Below are positions 24,209 through 35,135 of a DNA stretch of 64,000 bases, piece after piece. Position 1 is the first letter of the stretch. Every line of letters begins with the position of its first letter. The DNA is from Spinellus fusiger (lineage: Eukaryota; Mucoromycota; Mucoromycetes; Mucorales; Phycomycetaceae), in NCBI GenBank assembly GCA_025094145.1, contig JALLLS010000012.1, forward strand, positions 248,001 through 312,000, read 5' to 3'. The notes under the pieces were generated by a model. The model was not told the origin of the DNA. It was given only the letters and a program-made list of their open reading frames with translations, and did not search any database. The position numbers were made by a program, and so were the translations under genes.

Positions 24209-27200
24209 ATGGAAGCATTTGTTACGCTTGTAGCTACTGATTCCTATTGTCAGGGTGCATTGGTACTTGCACATCGTCTATGGGACTTGCACACCACTCG
24301 TCCTATTGTATGTCTTGTCACTCCCGAAGTATCCCAAGAAGCCTGTGCTTCTCTGGAGAAGGTCTGCAAAGTGATTCGAGTGAATACACTGCGATCCCAT
24401 AATAAAGCCAATCTCAGTCTACTGGGTCGACCTGAGCTGGACATTACCTACACTAAACTGCATGCATGGAGATTGACAGATTACACAAAGATAGTCTTTC
24501 TTGATGCTGACACACTGCCTCTGCGTAATGTTGATGAGCTTTTTGACTGGCCTGCCTTTTCTGCTGCCCCCGACGCTGGCTGGCCCGACTGTTTTAATTC
24601 GGGTGTGTTTGTGGCTGAACCCTCCGAGGCCATCTATGATGAACTAGTGGCACTGGCAGCACAGAGAGGCTCCTTTGATGGTAAGTGCATAGAATGGATA
24701 GGCACAGACTCGTCTATTAACAATGTTACATAGGGGGTGATCAGGGACTTCTCAACACCTACTTCAGTCAGTGGTCTACTTCCAAGGACCACAGATTGCC
24801 ATTTATCTACAACACAACCCCCACAGCACAATACAGGTAGAAACAGACACTAGACAAACACTAAAACCAGTCCAATAGTTATGCTCCTGCCCACATAGAA
24901 TACCGGAGCAGTATTGCCATCTCTCACTTTATTGGCTATGATAAACCATGGAAGTGGCAGAGATTTGCTGATGGGACAGTATTTCCACGTGGAAATGCCT
25001 GGCCTGGTTTGTGTGAACTCGTACAATGTTGGTGGGACACTTGGACAAAGCACTACGGAAAGGTAACTATAAGACTTGGGTGATGTTACTCAATGTAAAT
25101 GAATTAGACTCTTCCTCATGAGTTGTGTTCTGGATTTGCTTCTCCTGTCCTTGGTGAGCTACACACACAACCTGTTGCATTGTTTGAGACTACACTAGCC
25201 AATGCTTGGGATACTGCACGTATCAAGGATGATATGCGAGTCTATGAAGAAAAACGCCACATTGCTCCTCTTCCTCCTCTTCATGTCACTCTTAGTACTC
25301 CTTTGTGGATGCCAGAAGAAGCTCAACTGACACAAGTATATGAGCCAATTCGAGTGAGTTGTGTTTGGAGAGAATATCCCATGCTAATATATCTACTGTA
25401 TAGAATCACTCTCCTACAGACACTCCTTATCATGGGTTGCCAGACATTTATCATCCCAATGAGAATGCTCTTCCTGATCTACATACATTCATCAATGCAT
25501 GGGATAGACCCAGACATGAACAGCCCGTCTGGGTTGCTCCTAAACACTCTTATCCTCAACCAGAAACACTGCTAGGCTATGACTATTCACAGTATAATTT
25601 TGAGCCTTTGGAAGTATCAGATCAAGAGTATAGTTGTGAGGAAAAGAATGAGAGTGCCAAAGAAGAGCATGAGGGATATTTTAACTATGAAAGTAATTCT
25701 CAGGGCCATCAAGAGTATCACCAAGATTACTACCAAGAGACTCATCATGACAACCACCAAGAGATCCATCATGACAACCACCAAGAGATCCATCATGACA
25801 ACCACCAAGAGATCCATCATGACAACCACCAAGAGATCCATCATGACAACCACCAAGAGATCCATCATGACAACCACCAAGAGATCTATCATGACAACTA
25901 TCATAAGTACTACCAAGACAACCATCAGGAAGCTCATCAAGAGTACTACCAGGAGTACCATCACCAAGAGACTCATCACCAAGAAACTCATCTGGAATAC
26001 CCTGTATTTCCTTGGGAAACACATGTGGATCATGCTCCCTCTCGTATTTGGCTGGACGAAATACTAAGAAATGAAAATAAGGAACAGGTTTCCTATGATA
26101 ACACTCATCAAATGGATGAATACATGCAGGCTCAAATGGAAAAGATAGTTGATGACCTGGAATCAGGGAATCAGATGGAAGAGCACCACCACATAGAACC
26201 CGCCCGAGAAAATTATCAAGAGTATCGCCAAGCATCTGACTATAGGCAAGTCAATAAGACGCCAAGGCAAATAGAGAATATAGAGTAATGGTTATTTTCT
26301 TATCTATAGTTATCCTACTGGAGAATCTGAAGAACAAAGCAATTCAGAAGAGACAAAATACAATATTCTTGAGGTCTATGAAGATGAGATGGAAGTTCAG
26401 AAGAGTCTGGAGATATATCCATTTTATTCTTGCCATGAAGAGCAGCACCATGAAGAGCAGCACCATGAAGAGCAGCACCGTGAAGAGCAGCACCATGAAG
26501 AAATGGCCAACTCCGAGTGGCAAGGCTCACAGTATGCTATGGATTCTGTGCCTCCCTCTCCTCATAGATCACCTTACGCTAGTTTTATATCAGCAGATAT
26601 AGACGATGACTGGAGTGATCGTGATCTTATTCCTATTCCCTTCAAATCCTCTAGCCGTCTTTCTACAGAAGGGTATTCTCCTGTCATTAACTCTGAGGAA
26701 AGTACTAGCTCCCGTCGTAATTCCTTAAAATCGAGACTTTCTATCTCTTTACCCAAGAGTCCAAGAAGTCCACACTCTCCTTTCTCAGGCACTCTACCTG
26801 CTATCAGCCACCAGTCTTCAAAGCTGTTTGCTTCTAGTCAGACATTTTATGGAGAGAAAACTCCCTATACTTCTGCCGCTGCTACACCTGTGCATGAAAA
26901 ATCTTTCTTTATTGAAGAAAGTGATAGTGTCCACCAACAACGCAATGACTTTTTGGCTTTTACTGACTACACATTCGGCAGATCTCTTCTATCAGAACAA
27001 CAAGGATCTAGCCTCTCTGCTAGTGAAATGGAGAATGAAGACGAGACAGATTGGGATACTTCGATGGCACTCGAAAGACTTCGTGGCCAAAGTGCAAGCA
27101 TGTTATTTGCTCAGATTGCAGAATCCCATGCCAATGAAAAGACCACAAGAACAATACACACACAAAATACATCCACGTGGGATGTAGTGAGTGAGTCAGA

Positions 27201-30200
27201 AATGTTAATGTCAGGGCCAGTATCCCCCATCAATAATGTCTTGCCAGATACTTATGAGTGGTCTCAACGTGAAGTGCCTCCAGATCTTTTCTCAGGCCAT
27301 GTATCTCCTCGTACTCCTGTAGCTCGCGGAATGACATACAATTTAACAGATGAGATTGGGTTGGCCAAGGAGAATTACAAGGCTGAACAGCGTGCTTCTC
27401 TCTCTCTCGTTCAACCCTTAATGGCAGCGGCAACTCTACTGGAGGCTCAATTGGATCTATCAAAGGGCAGACTGTTTAAACGAAGAGCAAGTCCAAATCT
27501 ACAAGCGAATACTTTTGTAAACAAGGAAACGTCTTTCTCCTCATCGACTGTAACAGAGCCATGGCATAATGTTGGTGGTGTTTATTCTGAAAAGGAAAAG
27601 GAAGAGGATTACATTGAGGAGGCTTTTACAGCCTACTTTGATGAGAGCATTATGAAGGAGGCTCAGATGAAGCTACTTGAATTGACGTCTCTGCCAAAGA
27701 AAGACTACGCTGAAGATGATAAAGAGATATCAGAGTCTCTCTTCTTCTCATGTGAACCTGTGTCTATGGCAGCTTTGGCCAGAACTGAGAATGAGTCAGC
27801 AGAAGCTACATACAATTCTGATACCTCCAACAAGTCGTTTTCTGTTACATCGCCAACTGAGGCTACTGTAGAGCATCCAGTGAAAGAGTGGGGGTTATCT
27901 TACTCTGATATGTGGAGTAGCGAGAATGCAGGCCAGCACAGTGCTTTGTTTGAAGAGAGAATGGCAGAACTTTTGAATCCAGGAAAGAAAGAAAATACCT
28001 CTCGAACAAAGGCATCCGCAACAAGATTTACCATCGAAACAAGAGCAGACAAGTCTTTCAGAGAAGAGAAAAACGGATTTTCTTTTGGAGCCTTTGGATC
28101 TCCGGATAGCAGCACCAGTCCCTGGACTCTTATGGATGCACCCGAGACTTCTACTACTATAGAATCACATTCAACCATGACACTTGCCACGCCAGTGCTC
28201 TTACAAGGGTCTTATAATGAGGGTGCTGGACAAGACCTTCCATTGACTGCCTCTTTACACTCTCATGATGATAATGTTAAGGAACTAGTCAGCTCATATT
28301 CCCATACAAAGTCTGAACAAAAGATTCTCGAACCAGAAATTACTGAATCAACTGAATATCATCTGGTGAAATCAGAGCCATGTGAGGAGTCTACTATAAT
28401 ATTTGATTCCTCTCTATATAGCGTGGATGAAGTTGTGAACTGTCAGACTGTAGACTTGGAAGAAATGAAAATAGATAATGTACTCAATCCTACATTCGCA
28501 GTTACCAAAGAGATGGAAATGATTGAAACAGAAGATTCCAGAGATTTCATTGATACCAAGGAATACGAGGAAAATGAAGTGGTGAAAGAAATCCTGAGCA
28601 GGTCTATTAGTACCAAAGAGACTGAAGAAGTTGAAATAACAGAGGAGACTACTAGAAAGTCTATTGATATCAAAGAGACTGAGAAAATAGAGGTGGTGAA
28701 AGAGATTTCCGATATTTCTACTGACATCAAAGAGACCAAAGAGACAAAGATTGAGAAAGCCTTTAGCATTCCTACTAGTGTCATAGAAGTTGGGGATGTT
28801 TCTGCCAAGGCATCCACTAACATCATTGAAGTTGAGGAGATGGCAGCAGAGGATGTTTCTACCAAGACTTATGCTAATATCATTGAAGTTGAAGAGATGG
28901 CAGCAGAGGATGTTTCTAGCAGAGATTGTATTGATATGGAAGAGACCGAAGAGATTGTGATGGAGGAAACAGAAGAAACTAAAGTGTTCGAGACAGAAAA
29001 GACTTCCAGAGGAATATCCATCACTCTTCAAGAGACTGAAGTGCTTGAGGTGACTGAAACAGAAGACATCTCCAGAAGAATATCCATTGATATAGAAGAT
29101 ATTGAGATGATCGATGAGTGTTCTTCTACCAAAGAGTTTACTGATATCAAGGAGACCGAAGAGATTGAAGTCTATGGCATCTCCAGTGTAGGATCTATTG
29201 ATACTAAGGAAGCAGTGGAGATCCAGGTGATCAAATCCCAAGACATCTTGAGAAGAGAATCCATTGATATTGAGGATATTGTGGTGATTGAGGTACAAGA
29301 TATTCCTACTACAAGATCTATTCAAGTCGAAGAGATTCAGGTTGAACAAGCACAAGTCGAACAAGCACCAATTCATGTACTCTCTAATGAAGAGTCTACT
29401 GTTATTACAGAGACAGAATACCAAGAAGAAGAGTTATCGTCTACAGTCTATGAGGTTATCTATGAGACAATTCAAGTGGATTCCATTGATATGGACAACT
29501 CAGATGCAGTTCTTGGTGTCCGTGCCTCTACCATCAATACAAGTCAAAGCATTCCATCTACACAAAGAGTGGTCACAAGAGAGCGACCCTCTAGAAGATT
29601 AAGCTTCCAGTCCGCAAGAAATGTTATCAATAACCTACCCTCCATGGAGTCCACTCTATCTCGAGAGTCAGTCATGTCCTATGATTCTATTAGCAGTGTT
29701 GTTACCTGTATACCGGACACAGAAGCTACAGAAGCCACAGGAGCTACAGGAGCCACAGGAGCCACAAGCCAAGAATCGAATGAAGGATATTCCAATATTC
29801 TTATGCGTACTATTCAAGATCCGAGAGTGACATTGGATGAAGTGTCTGTCACTGTTGAATCAGCTTCTGACAGAGATCTACGAGAGACTATTGAGGCCTA
29901 TGTCCATACCCATTCGCGTGTTAGTACAAGTGAGGATTATGAGAGTGAGCAGATACACTCAGAGTCCAGTTCACAAGGCCAAGGCACTCGCATTTCCCGT
30001 GGCACTCTTTCTACTCGAGGATCTAGTAAAGATGGCACTGAGAGTGAACATTCTGGTGCCTTTGGCAGTCTTGTCTATGTATCTGCTAATGAGAGCAACA
30101 ATGATATGATGAGTGTTAGCAGTGGTGTTGATAGTATTGACTGGCATTCAGCCACAGGATCCATGGATTTTGTGGAAGTAGAGGCTCAGGATGGGGATGA

Positions 30201-30435
30201 GGATGAGGCAGAAACCGATGCCCGTGTAGCTCAGTGGGTAATGGATGAGATTGACTCTCCTTCCATCCATCGTTTGGAGCGTTCTAGGTCAAGAGATCAT
30301 CTCTTATACCGCTATTTCCAACGACAGCAGCTTACAAGTGATGCTGGTACCTGTAGAACAGACTCACTGGATAAATTACACGTCTATGATAGTGAAGAAG
30401 AAGGATCAGTAGGATCTGATAAGACAGCAACTTAG
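24209..30435 (+). CDS. Giant glycogenin (GT8 glycosyltransferase with very long acidic tail)
   Basis: Six exons (24209-24680, 24734-24836, 24879-25062, 25108-25353, 25404-26284, 26310-30435) give about 2,003 aa. Glycogenin primes glycogen by glucosylating itself from UDP-glucose. The N-terminal 260 residues are a clear GT8 domain: FVTLVATDSYCQGALVLAHRL, the metal-binding DAD at 99-101 (IVFLDADTLPLRNVDELF), CFNSGVFV, DGGDQGLLNTYFS and HFIGYDKPWKW. About residues 350-450 are Pro/Tyr/His-rich and may hold acceptor tyrosines. Then come six perfect HHDNHQEI repeats (about 449-496), a His/Gln/Glu-rich stretch, four HEEQH units, and more than 1,200 residues rich in Ser, Thr and Glu with many KETEE-like and IEVEEM-like repeats. 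Typical glycogenins are about 330-700 aa. The 1,375-codon last exon is open and in frame with the GT8 exons through a 25-nt interval (26285-26309, GT...TATAG). That is very short for an intron, so this junction is the weakest point and a separate downstream gene cannot be excluded. Confidence 0.85.
25743..25886 (+). repeat. 24-nt coding tandem repeat, six perfect copies
   Basis: Six exact head-to-tail 24-nt units encode HHDNHQEI in the tail of the glycogenin gene, flanked by diverged copies. Identity at third positions shows recent expansion rather than selection on protein alone. Confidence 0.95.
26434..26493 (+). repeat. 15-nt coding tandem repeat, four copies
   Basis: Four units encoding H-E-E-Q-H, one with a single base change (His to Arg). 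It lies at the start of the long last exon of the glycogenin gene. Confidence 0.9.
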
Positions 30436-30779
30436 ATATTTAATAACCATTCATTCATGCATAAGCAAGTTTATTATAAGAATAAATTATCCCATTTAAT
30501 TTCATTGGCTGTAGAGAGTTGAAAGTGTAGCTAATAGCTAATGCCCACCTACATTTATATATTTATATAGCTATACATTGATACACCCATCACACCCACT
30601 ACACCCACTACATCTATACTTACACATATCCAATGAAATCCATCCCATTCATTCTTCCACCCTCACTTAACAATTTCCAGGACTTTATTCTCAGTCACTC
30701 TAAAAGACCATTTATTTTAAGAGGAAAAAAAGAAAGATAAAAAACCCTTTTTCTTCTCTTTTTTTTTGTATCTCTACTC
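30436..30779. other. Short intergenic region (glycogenin 3' flank / clathrin light chain promoter)
   Basis: It contains AATAAA-like signals near 30481, CACCCACTA direct repeats near 30590-30612 and a T-rich tract just before the clathrin light chain start. No gene is seen. Confidence 0.55.
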
Positions 30780-31679
30780 ATGTCTGAATTTGGTGATTTT
30801 GGCTCAACCAACGACCCCACTACAGACTTCCTTGCGCGTGAACGTGCTGCTCTGGGTGAAGATGCCGACTTGTTTAGCAACGATGCCCAGACTTCCCTCT
30901 CAGACTTCCCAGAATTTCCCTCACCCTCCGTTCTCATGTCTCCACAGCAGGATGACAGAGCAAAGAGTTACATGAGCACTCCCTTGTCAGGAACAGTGGC
31001 TGGAAACTTCCCTCCTCATACCATATCCTCTCCTGCCAAGACAGAGACCGACTATTCTGTCTTTGATAGTGAATTCCCAAAGGCAGAGGAGCTCGAAACA
31101 TCCCACGTAAGTTCAAGACATGCCACGGCTGTAACTCACACTAGAAAGGCTTTCCACAGAGCTATGCTTCCTGAAGAAGAGCCTGAAACTGTAAGGCAAG
31201 TCGATATGAACAAGGCCAAATGCCATTGCAGTGTGTATGCTAATGCCTAAGGGTATGTTATAGACAGTGGAAAGAGAAGCAGAAGGAGGTGATTGCGGCA
31301 CGTGATGAGGAAGCAGAAAAGATCAAGCAAGAGACCATTCGACAGGCGCGTGAGGACATTGATAAGTTCTATGAAGACTATAATGACAAGAAGCAAAAGG
31401 CCATTGAAGAGAACAGGTATAGATGGAGAAGGGTGTGTGCGAGAGAAAGAACAGTGCATCTTAGCCCACATTCCATCTGTGTATAGAGAGCGTGAGGAAT
31501 CCTATCAAAAGGACCGTGAGGAGGCTGCCACTGCCAATGTATGGGAAAGAGTGTCTCGTGAGGTGGATACATCTGCTTCAAAAGCACAATTGCCTACAAG
31601 AGACGTCAGCAGAATGAAGGATCTTATGCTTGACCTTCGAAAGGATCCAAAGGCACCTGGTACTATTGTCAATGCTTAG
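30780..31679 (+). CDS. Clathrin light chain
   Basis: Exons 30780-31195, 31264-31416 and 31487-31679 give 253 aa. The protein binds clathrin heavy chain hubs and tunes coat assembly in endocytosis and Golgi traffic. The N-terminus FGDFG and an acidic Ser/Pro stretch precede MLPEEEPETVRQWKEKQKEVI and a long alpha-helical heavy-chain-binding segment (AARDEEAEKIKQETIRQAR, DIDKFYEDYNDKKQKAIEENR). The conserved C-terminal part reads TANVWERVSREVDT and DVSRMKDLMLDLRKDP. The first intron (31196-31263) must use a GC donor (AAG/GCAAGT), because only this restores V-R-Q-W-K-E. A second potential 42-nt intron (31107-31148, GTAAGT donor) lies in phase inside exon 1; if spliced, the protein is 239 aa. Confidence 0.92.
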
Positions 31680-31819
31680 AGAGACTATCATTCATTCATA
31701 AAATAAAAAAGGACTGCTTTGCTAAAGAAGTCTAACATGTGACGTGCAGAAAGAGAGAGAGAGAGAGAGAAAGAACTATAAAATCCGTTGTCTTGAGTTA
31801 TGTCACTCATACTTTAGTG
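31680..31819. promoter_or_regulatory. NHE promoter region with (GA)n tract
   Basis: A 140-bp gap holding the clathrin light chain 3' end (AATAAA-like near 31702) and a (GA)n run at about 31750-31770 upstream of the exchanger start. Nothing more specific is visible. Confidence 0.4.
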
Positions 31820-34051
31820 ATGAGCCTTGATAGCACTGCGGCCTTTGAGGTAGTGCCTGAGGAACCTGCAGAAGATGAAATGTACAGTTCATGGGCTCTG
31901 TTGATATTGATGACACTTCTTATGGGTGCATTATGGACGAGTTACTATCTACAACAGCGCAAGATACGAGCTGTTCATGAGACAGTCATCTCTATCATGG
32001 CAGGTAGGCAAGGGGTTGAGAAGGTGTTTTTGGTAGAAGAGAAGGCGAGAGTGCCTGCCTACTCTACTCTACTCTACTCTATTCTGTTCTGTTCTATTGA
32101 CATTATTGACACTTGTCTTCACAGGCATGATTGTTGGACTCGTCATAAAACTGGCCCCAGGCACTATCATTCAGCGCATGGTTCAGTTTAACGAAGGCTA
32201 CTTTTTCAACCTACTTTTGCCTCCTATTATTCTCAACTCTGGCTATGAATTAAAACGAGTAAATGTGTCTTCAACATAACCCATACTAAACATGGGATTG
32301 TTTATAGCGCAACTTCTTCCTTAGCTTTGGCACTATCCTTACCTTTGCTCTTGTGGGGACATTTATTGCTGCTATTGTTACTGGGTAAGTTAGTAGGAAG
32401 AATAGAGAAAGGCAGCACTCACTCTTCTTCTTTAGTGTACTTACCTTTTGCTGGGCATTCTTCAATCCAGAGGGCATTCATATTAGCTTCTTGGACAGTA
32501 TGATATTTGGATCCATCCTATCAGCTACAGATCCAGTCACCATCCTTGCTATTTTCCACCAGCTGCATGTGGATCCTCAACTGTTTGCTGTTATCTCTGG
32601 CGAATCCCTATTGAATGATGCTGTAGCCATCGTTCTTTCAGAGTAAGTCCAAGAATGCACACTCTATAGACACTGATTATTGTATCTGCAAACAAATAGT
32701 ACTCTTCGTAAATTCAGAGGTCAGGAACTACATGCCATTAACATCTTCAAGGGAATTGGTCTCTTTCTGGGTGTTTTTTGGGCTTCTACTTTGATTGGCA
32801 TTCTGTTTGGCATTACAGTAGCACTCATGCTTAAACACTCCAATCTTTATCAGTTCTCTAACATTGAAGCCTGCATTATTAGTTTGATGGCTTATAGCAG
32901 CTACTTATTCTCCAATGGTGCCCATATGTCAGGTCAGTAGAAGAAAGAAGACAATGGCTTTCTTATACTCCATATCTCTAGGCATTGTCACTCTTCTTTT
33001 TACAGGCATCACTTTGAAACACTATGCCTATGATAACATGTCTTTACACACAAAGCGTGCTACAAAGTATATATTCCAGATCCTATCTCAGCTATCAGAG
33101 AACTTTATCTTTATTTATCTTGGGGTAAATCTATTCACAGAGACAGACCTTGACTACAAGCCTCTGTTTATCCTCTTTACAACGGTAATGAACTTCTAGT
33201 ATGCTATTTGGACAAGAAACTCATAGGCAGATAAGTTGTTTATTTGTATTGCACGCTATTTCTCGGTGGTTCCTCTCTCTACACTTATCAATGCTACGTG
33301 TCGTGCCCTGGGCAAGCCAGAACTCCTTCCAAAATCACACCAATTCATGCTTTTCTGGGCTGGTCTCAGAGGTGCAGTTGCCTTTGCCCTTGCTTCTAAT
33401 CTAGGGGGTGAGAGTGCTGCTGCCATGCGTACAACTATTCTGGCTGTGGTAGTGCTTACTGTGCTTATCTTTGGTGGCACGACAGGAAGAATATTACAGA
33501 TCATGGAGATTAGAACGGGTGTGTTGGAGCCAGAAGACCTGGCCAGTGATCGTGAGGAAGAAGGAGAGGAGGCTGCAGTAAGACGGCCCCTGTACACGAG
33601 TGTGTCTACAAGCATGCTGACTCCAGAGGATCGTGCCATGGATCGCAATGACTCTACGGATGTATCTATTGGAGGTCTTCTCTCAGGACCCTTGGGAGAT
33701 CCTGTTCCTGATCCAGGACCTCCTCATTGGTTTATGTCTTTTGATGAAAAGTGGCTTAAACCATTCTTCACAAAGAGAAATGTTCAACAGAGGAATCAGA
33801 CATTGGTGGAGTATTGGCGAGATAGAAGATATAGGATGGACAGGGCCAACCAGTCAATGTTAGCAGGCATTCGTGGCATGTCTTTGGATGCCCATGAGAT
33901 AGAGGAGGATGCGCTGACAATGTACTCTGTCCATCATTCAAGTAGAGAGAGAACAGCTTCACTGGATATTCCTAATACTCCACAACAAGGCTCGCGACTA
34001 GTGATTGGATCAGGTCGTGTGTTTGGAAGATCGCCTTCTAATCTTTCTTAA
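31820..34051 (+). CDS. Na+/H+ exchanger (CPA1 family, endosomal NHE/Nhx1 type)
   Basis: Seven exons (31820-32003, 32125-32258, 32308-32384, 32436-32642, 32700-32932, 32982-33184, 33236-34051) give 617 aa. The protein exchanges cytosolic Na+/K+ for luminal H+, usually in endosome/prevacuole membranes. It is polytopic. Family marks are [17 protein letters not shown] (amiloride-binding region), [25 protein letters not shown] (Asn-Asp pair about 192-193, electroneutral exchanger signature), [10 protein letters not shown] and [14 protein letters not shown]. About 170 C-terminal residues are cytosolic and acidic/Ser-rich. Exon 7 uses the acceptor AAG at 33233-33235, because the earlier AG puts the next codons out of frame. 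Confidence 0.95.
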
Positions 34052-34280
34052 GGGTCGAGTACATCTACCCACATATATTATGTGATTTCTTTCTGTTTAC
34101 ATATGTTATTGTCTTTGTTATTGTTCAATTTAAATTTTATAAAATAGTGCAAATGTGCCTGTTCTTTTTATTACTATTATTAAAAGGTGGTGTATAGTAA
34201 TATGTACAGTAGAGTGTATTTACTTGACTGTATGCTATCTTGGATTGATTGTTTCTGTCATCAACGCCATGATGAATGTT

Positions 34281-34682
34281 TTAACTATGGTAAGGATACA
34301 TTGGAGGATAAGGTGTGTACTTTGAAGTAGATGTGTGATGTGGATAGCTGTAGTAGGATGGATAGTTATAATAGGCTGAATAAGGAGATATTTGTGAAGA
34401 CTGTGGTGATAAATTCATAGGATAATAAATGGTGCGTGGTTCATAAGAGTACAGCTGTGGCATGGAATGGTACGGTGTTGATGTCGCTGTCTGTATTGTT
34501 TGCGTTGCTGGTACATAAGAGTAGGACAGTGGTACGTATGAGTACACTCTCTGTGATTGAGTGTACATTTGGGATGTGGGCATAGAGTGGTGTGGATAGT
34601 AAGGCACTCCTTGTTGTTGGTATTGCCCATAAAGATAAGCATTATAGTAAGGCTGTGGAGGTTGTTGTGGAGTTTTCTGTAC

Positions 34683-34745
<63 letters not shown>

Positions 34746-35135
34746 TGTATATTGGACCTTTTGCTGATACTGTGCCATCTGTCGGTGATACTGTGCCATT
34801 TGTCGTTGTTGTTGCATTTGTCGTTGTTGTTGCATTCGTTGTATTTGCTGTTGATGTTGCATCCGCTGTATTTGTCGCTGTTGTCGCTGTTTATTTGCTT
34901 GGTACTCTCTGTACTTATGAAGTCCATAAGCAATGGCACCTAATATCCCAGCATCCCTCCATGTATTTGGTTTTTCATTGTGATTCTTTTCATGATGTTT
35001 CAATATAGCCTCGGTTCCAGCAAAGGCAGCTGCATTGATAAGCCAATCACCTGTACTTGCTCCTTGACCAGACGGTGGTTGTTGTGATGTATTGGCCAGT
35101 TGCTGAACAATACTGCTGAACAAATTGCTTACCAT
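34281..35135 (-). CDS. Poly-glutamine, Tyr/Pro-rich protein with small helical N-terminal domain
   Basis: A single-exon frame of 284 aa from the ATG at 35135; the frame upstream has no ATG. Residues about 28-85 look folded (GDWLINAAAFAGTEAILKHH, NTWRDAGILGAIAYGLHKYR) and recall small alanine-rich helical stress proteins of fungi, but I cannot place it firmly. Then follow Gln/Arg/Met repeats, an uninterrupted Gln run of about 21 residues (TTGCTG hexamers on the plus strand), and a Tyr/Pro/Ser/Gln-rich tail ending YPPMYPYHS. Such tails are prion-like or scaffold-like. Function unknown. Confidence 0.65.
34683..34745. repeat. (TTGCTG)n hexanucleotide repeat encoding poly-Gln
   Basis: About ten tandem TTGCTG units on the plus strand, alternating CAA/CAG codons on the coding minus strand. 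Mixed codons make it more stable than a pure CAG run. Confidence 0.95.

Noticed and set aside
25743..25886. CRISPR-like regular spacing
   Set aside because: Units are head-to-tail without spacers and encode protein in a eukaryotic gene.
25617..26235. Minus-strand and other-frame open frames over the HHDNHQEI repeat
   Set aside because: Periodic 24-nt repeats keep all frames open. Only the plus frame joins the glycogenin exons.
28414..29424. 336-codon minus-strand open frame inside the glycogenin tail exon
   Set aside because: It is the antisense shadow of repetitive Glu/Thr/Ile codons in a 4-kb open exon; composition (Phe/Leu/Cys/Asn runs) is an artefact and no start or splice context supports it.
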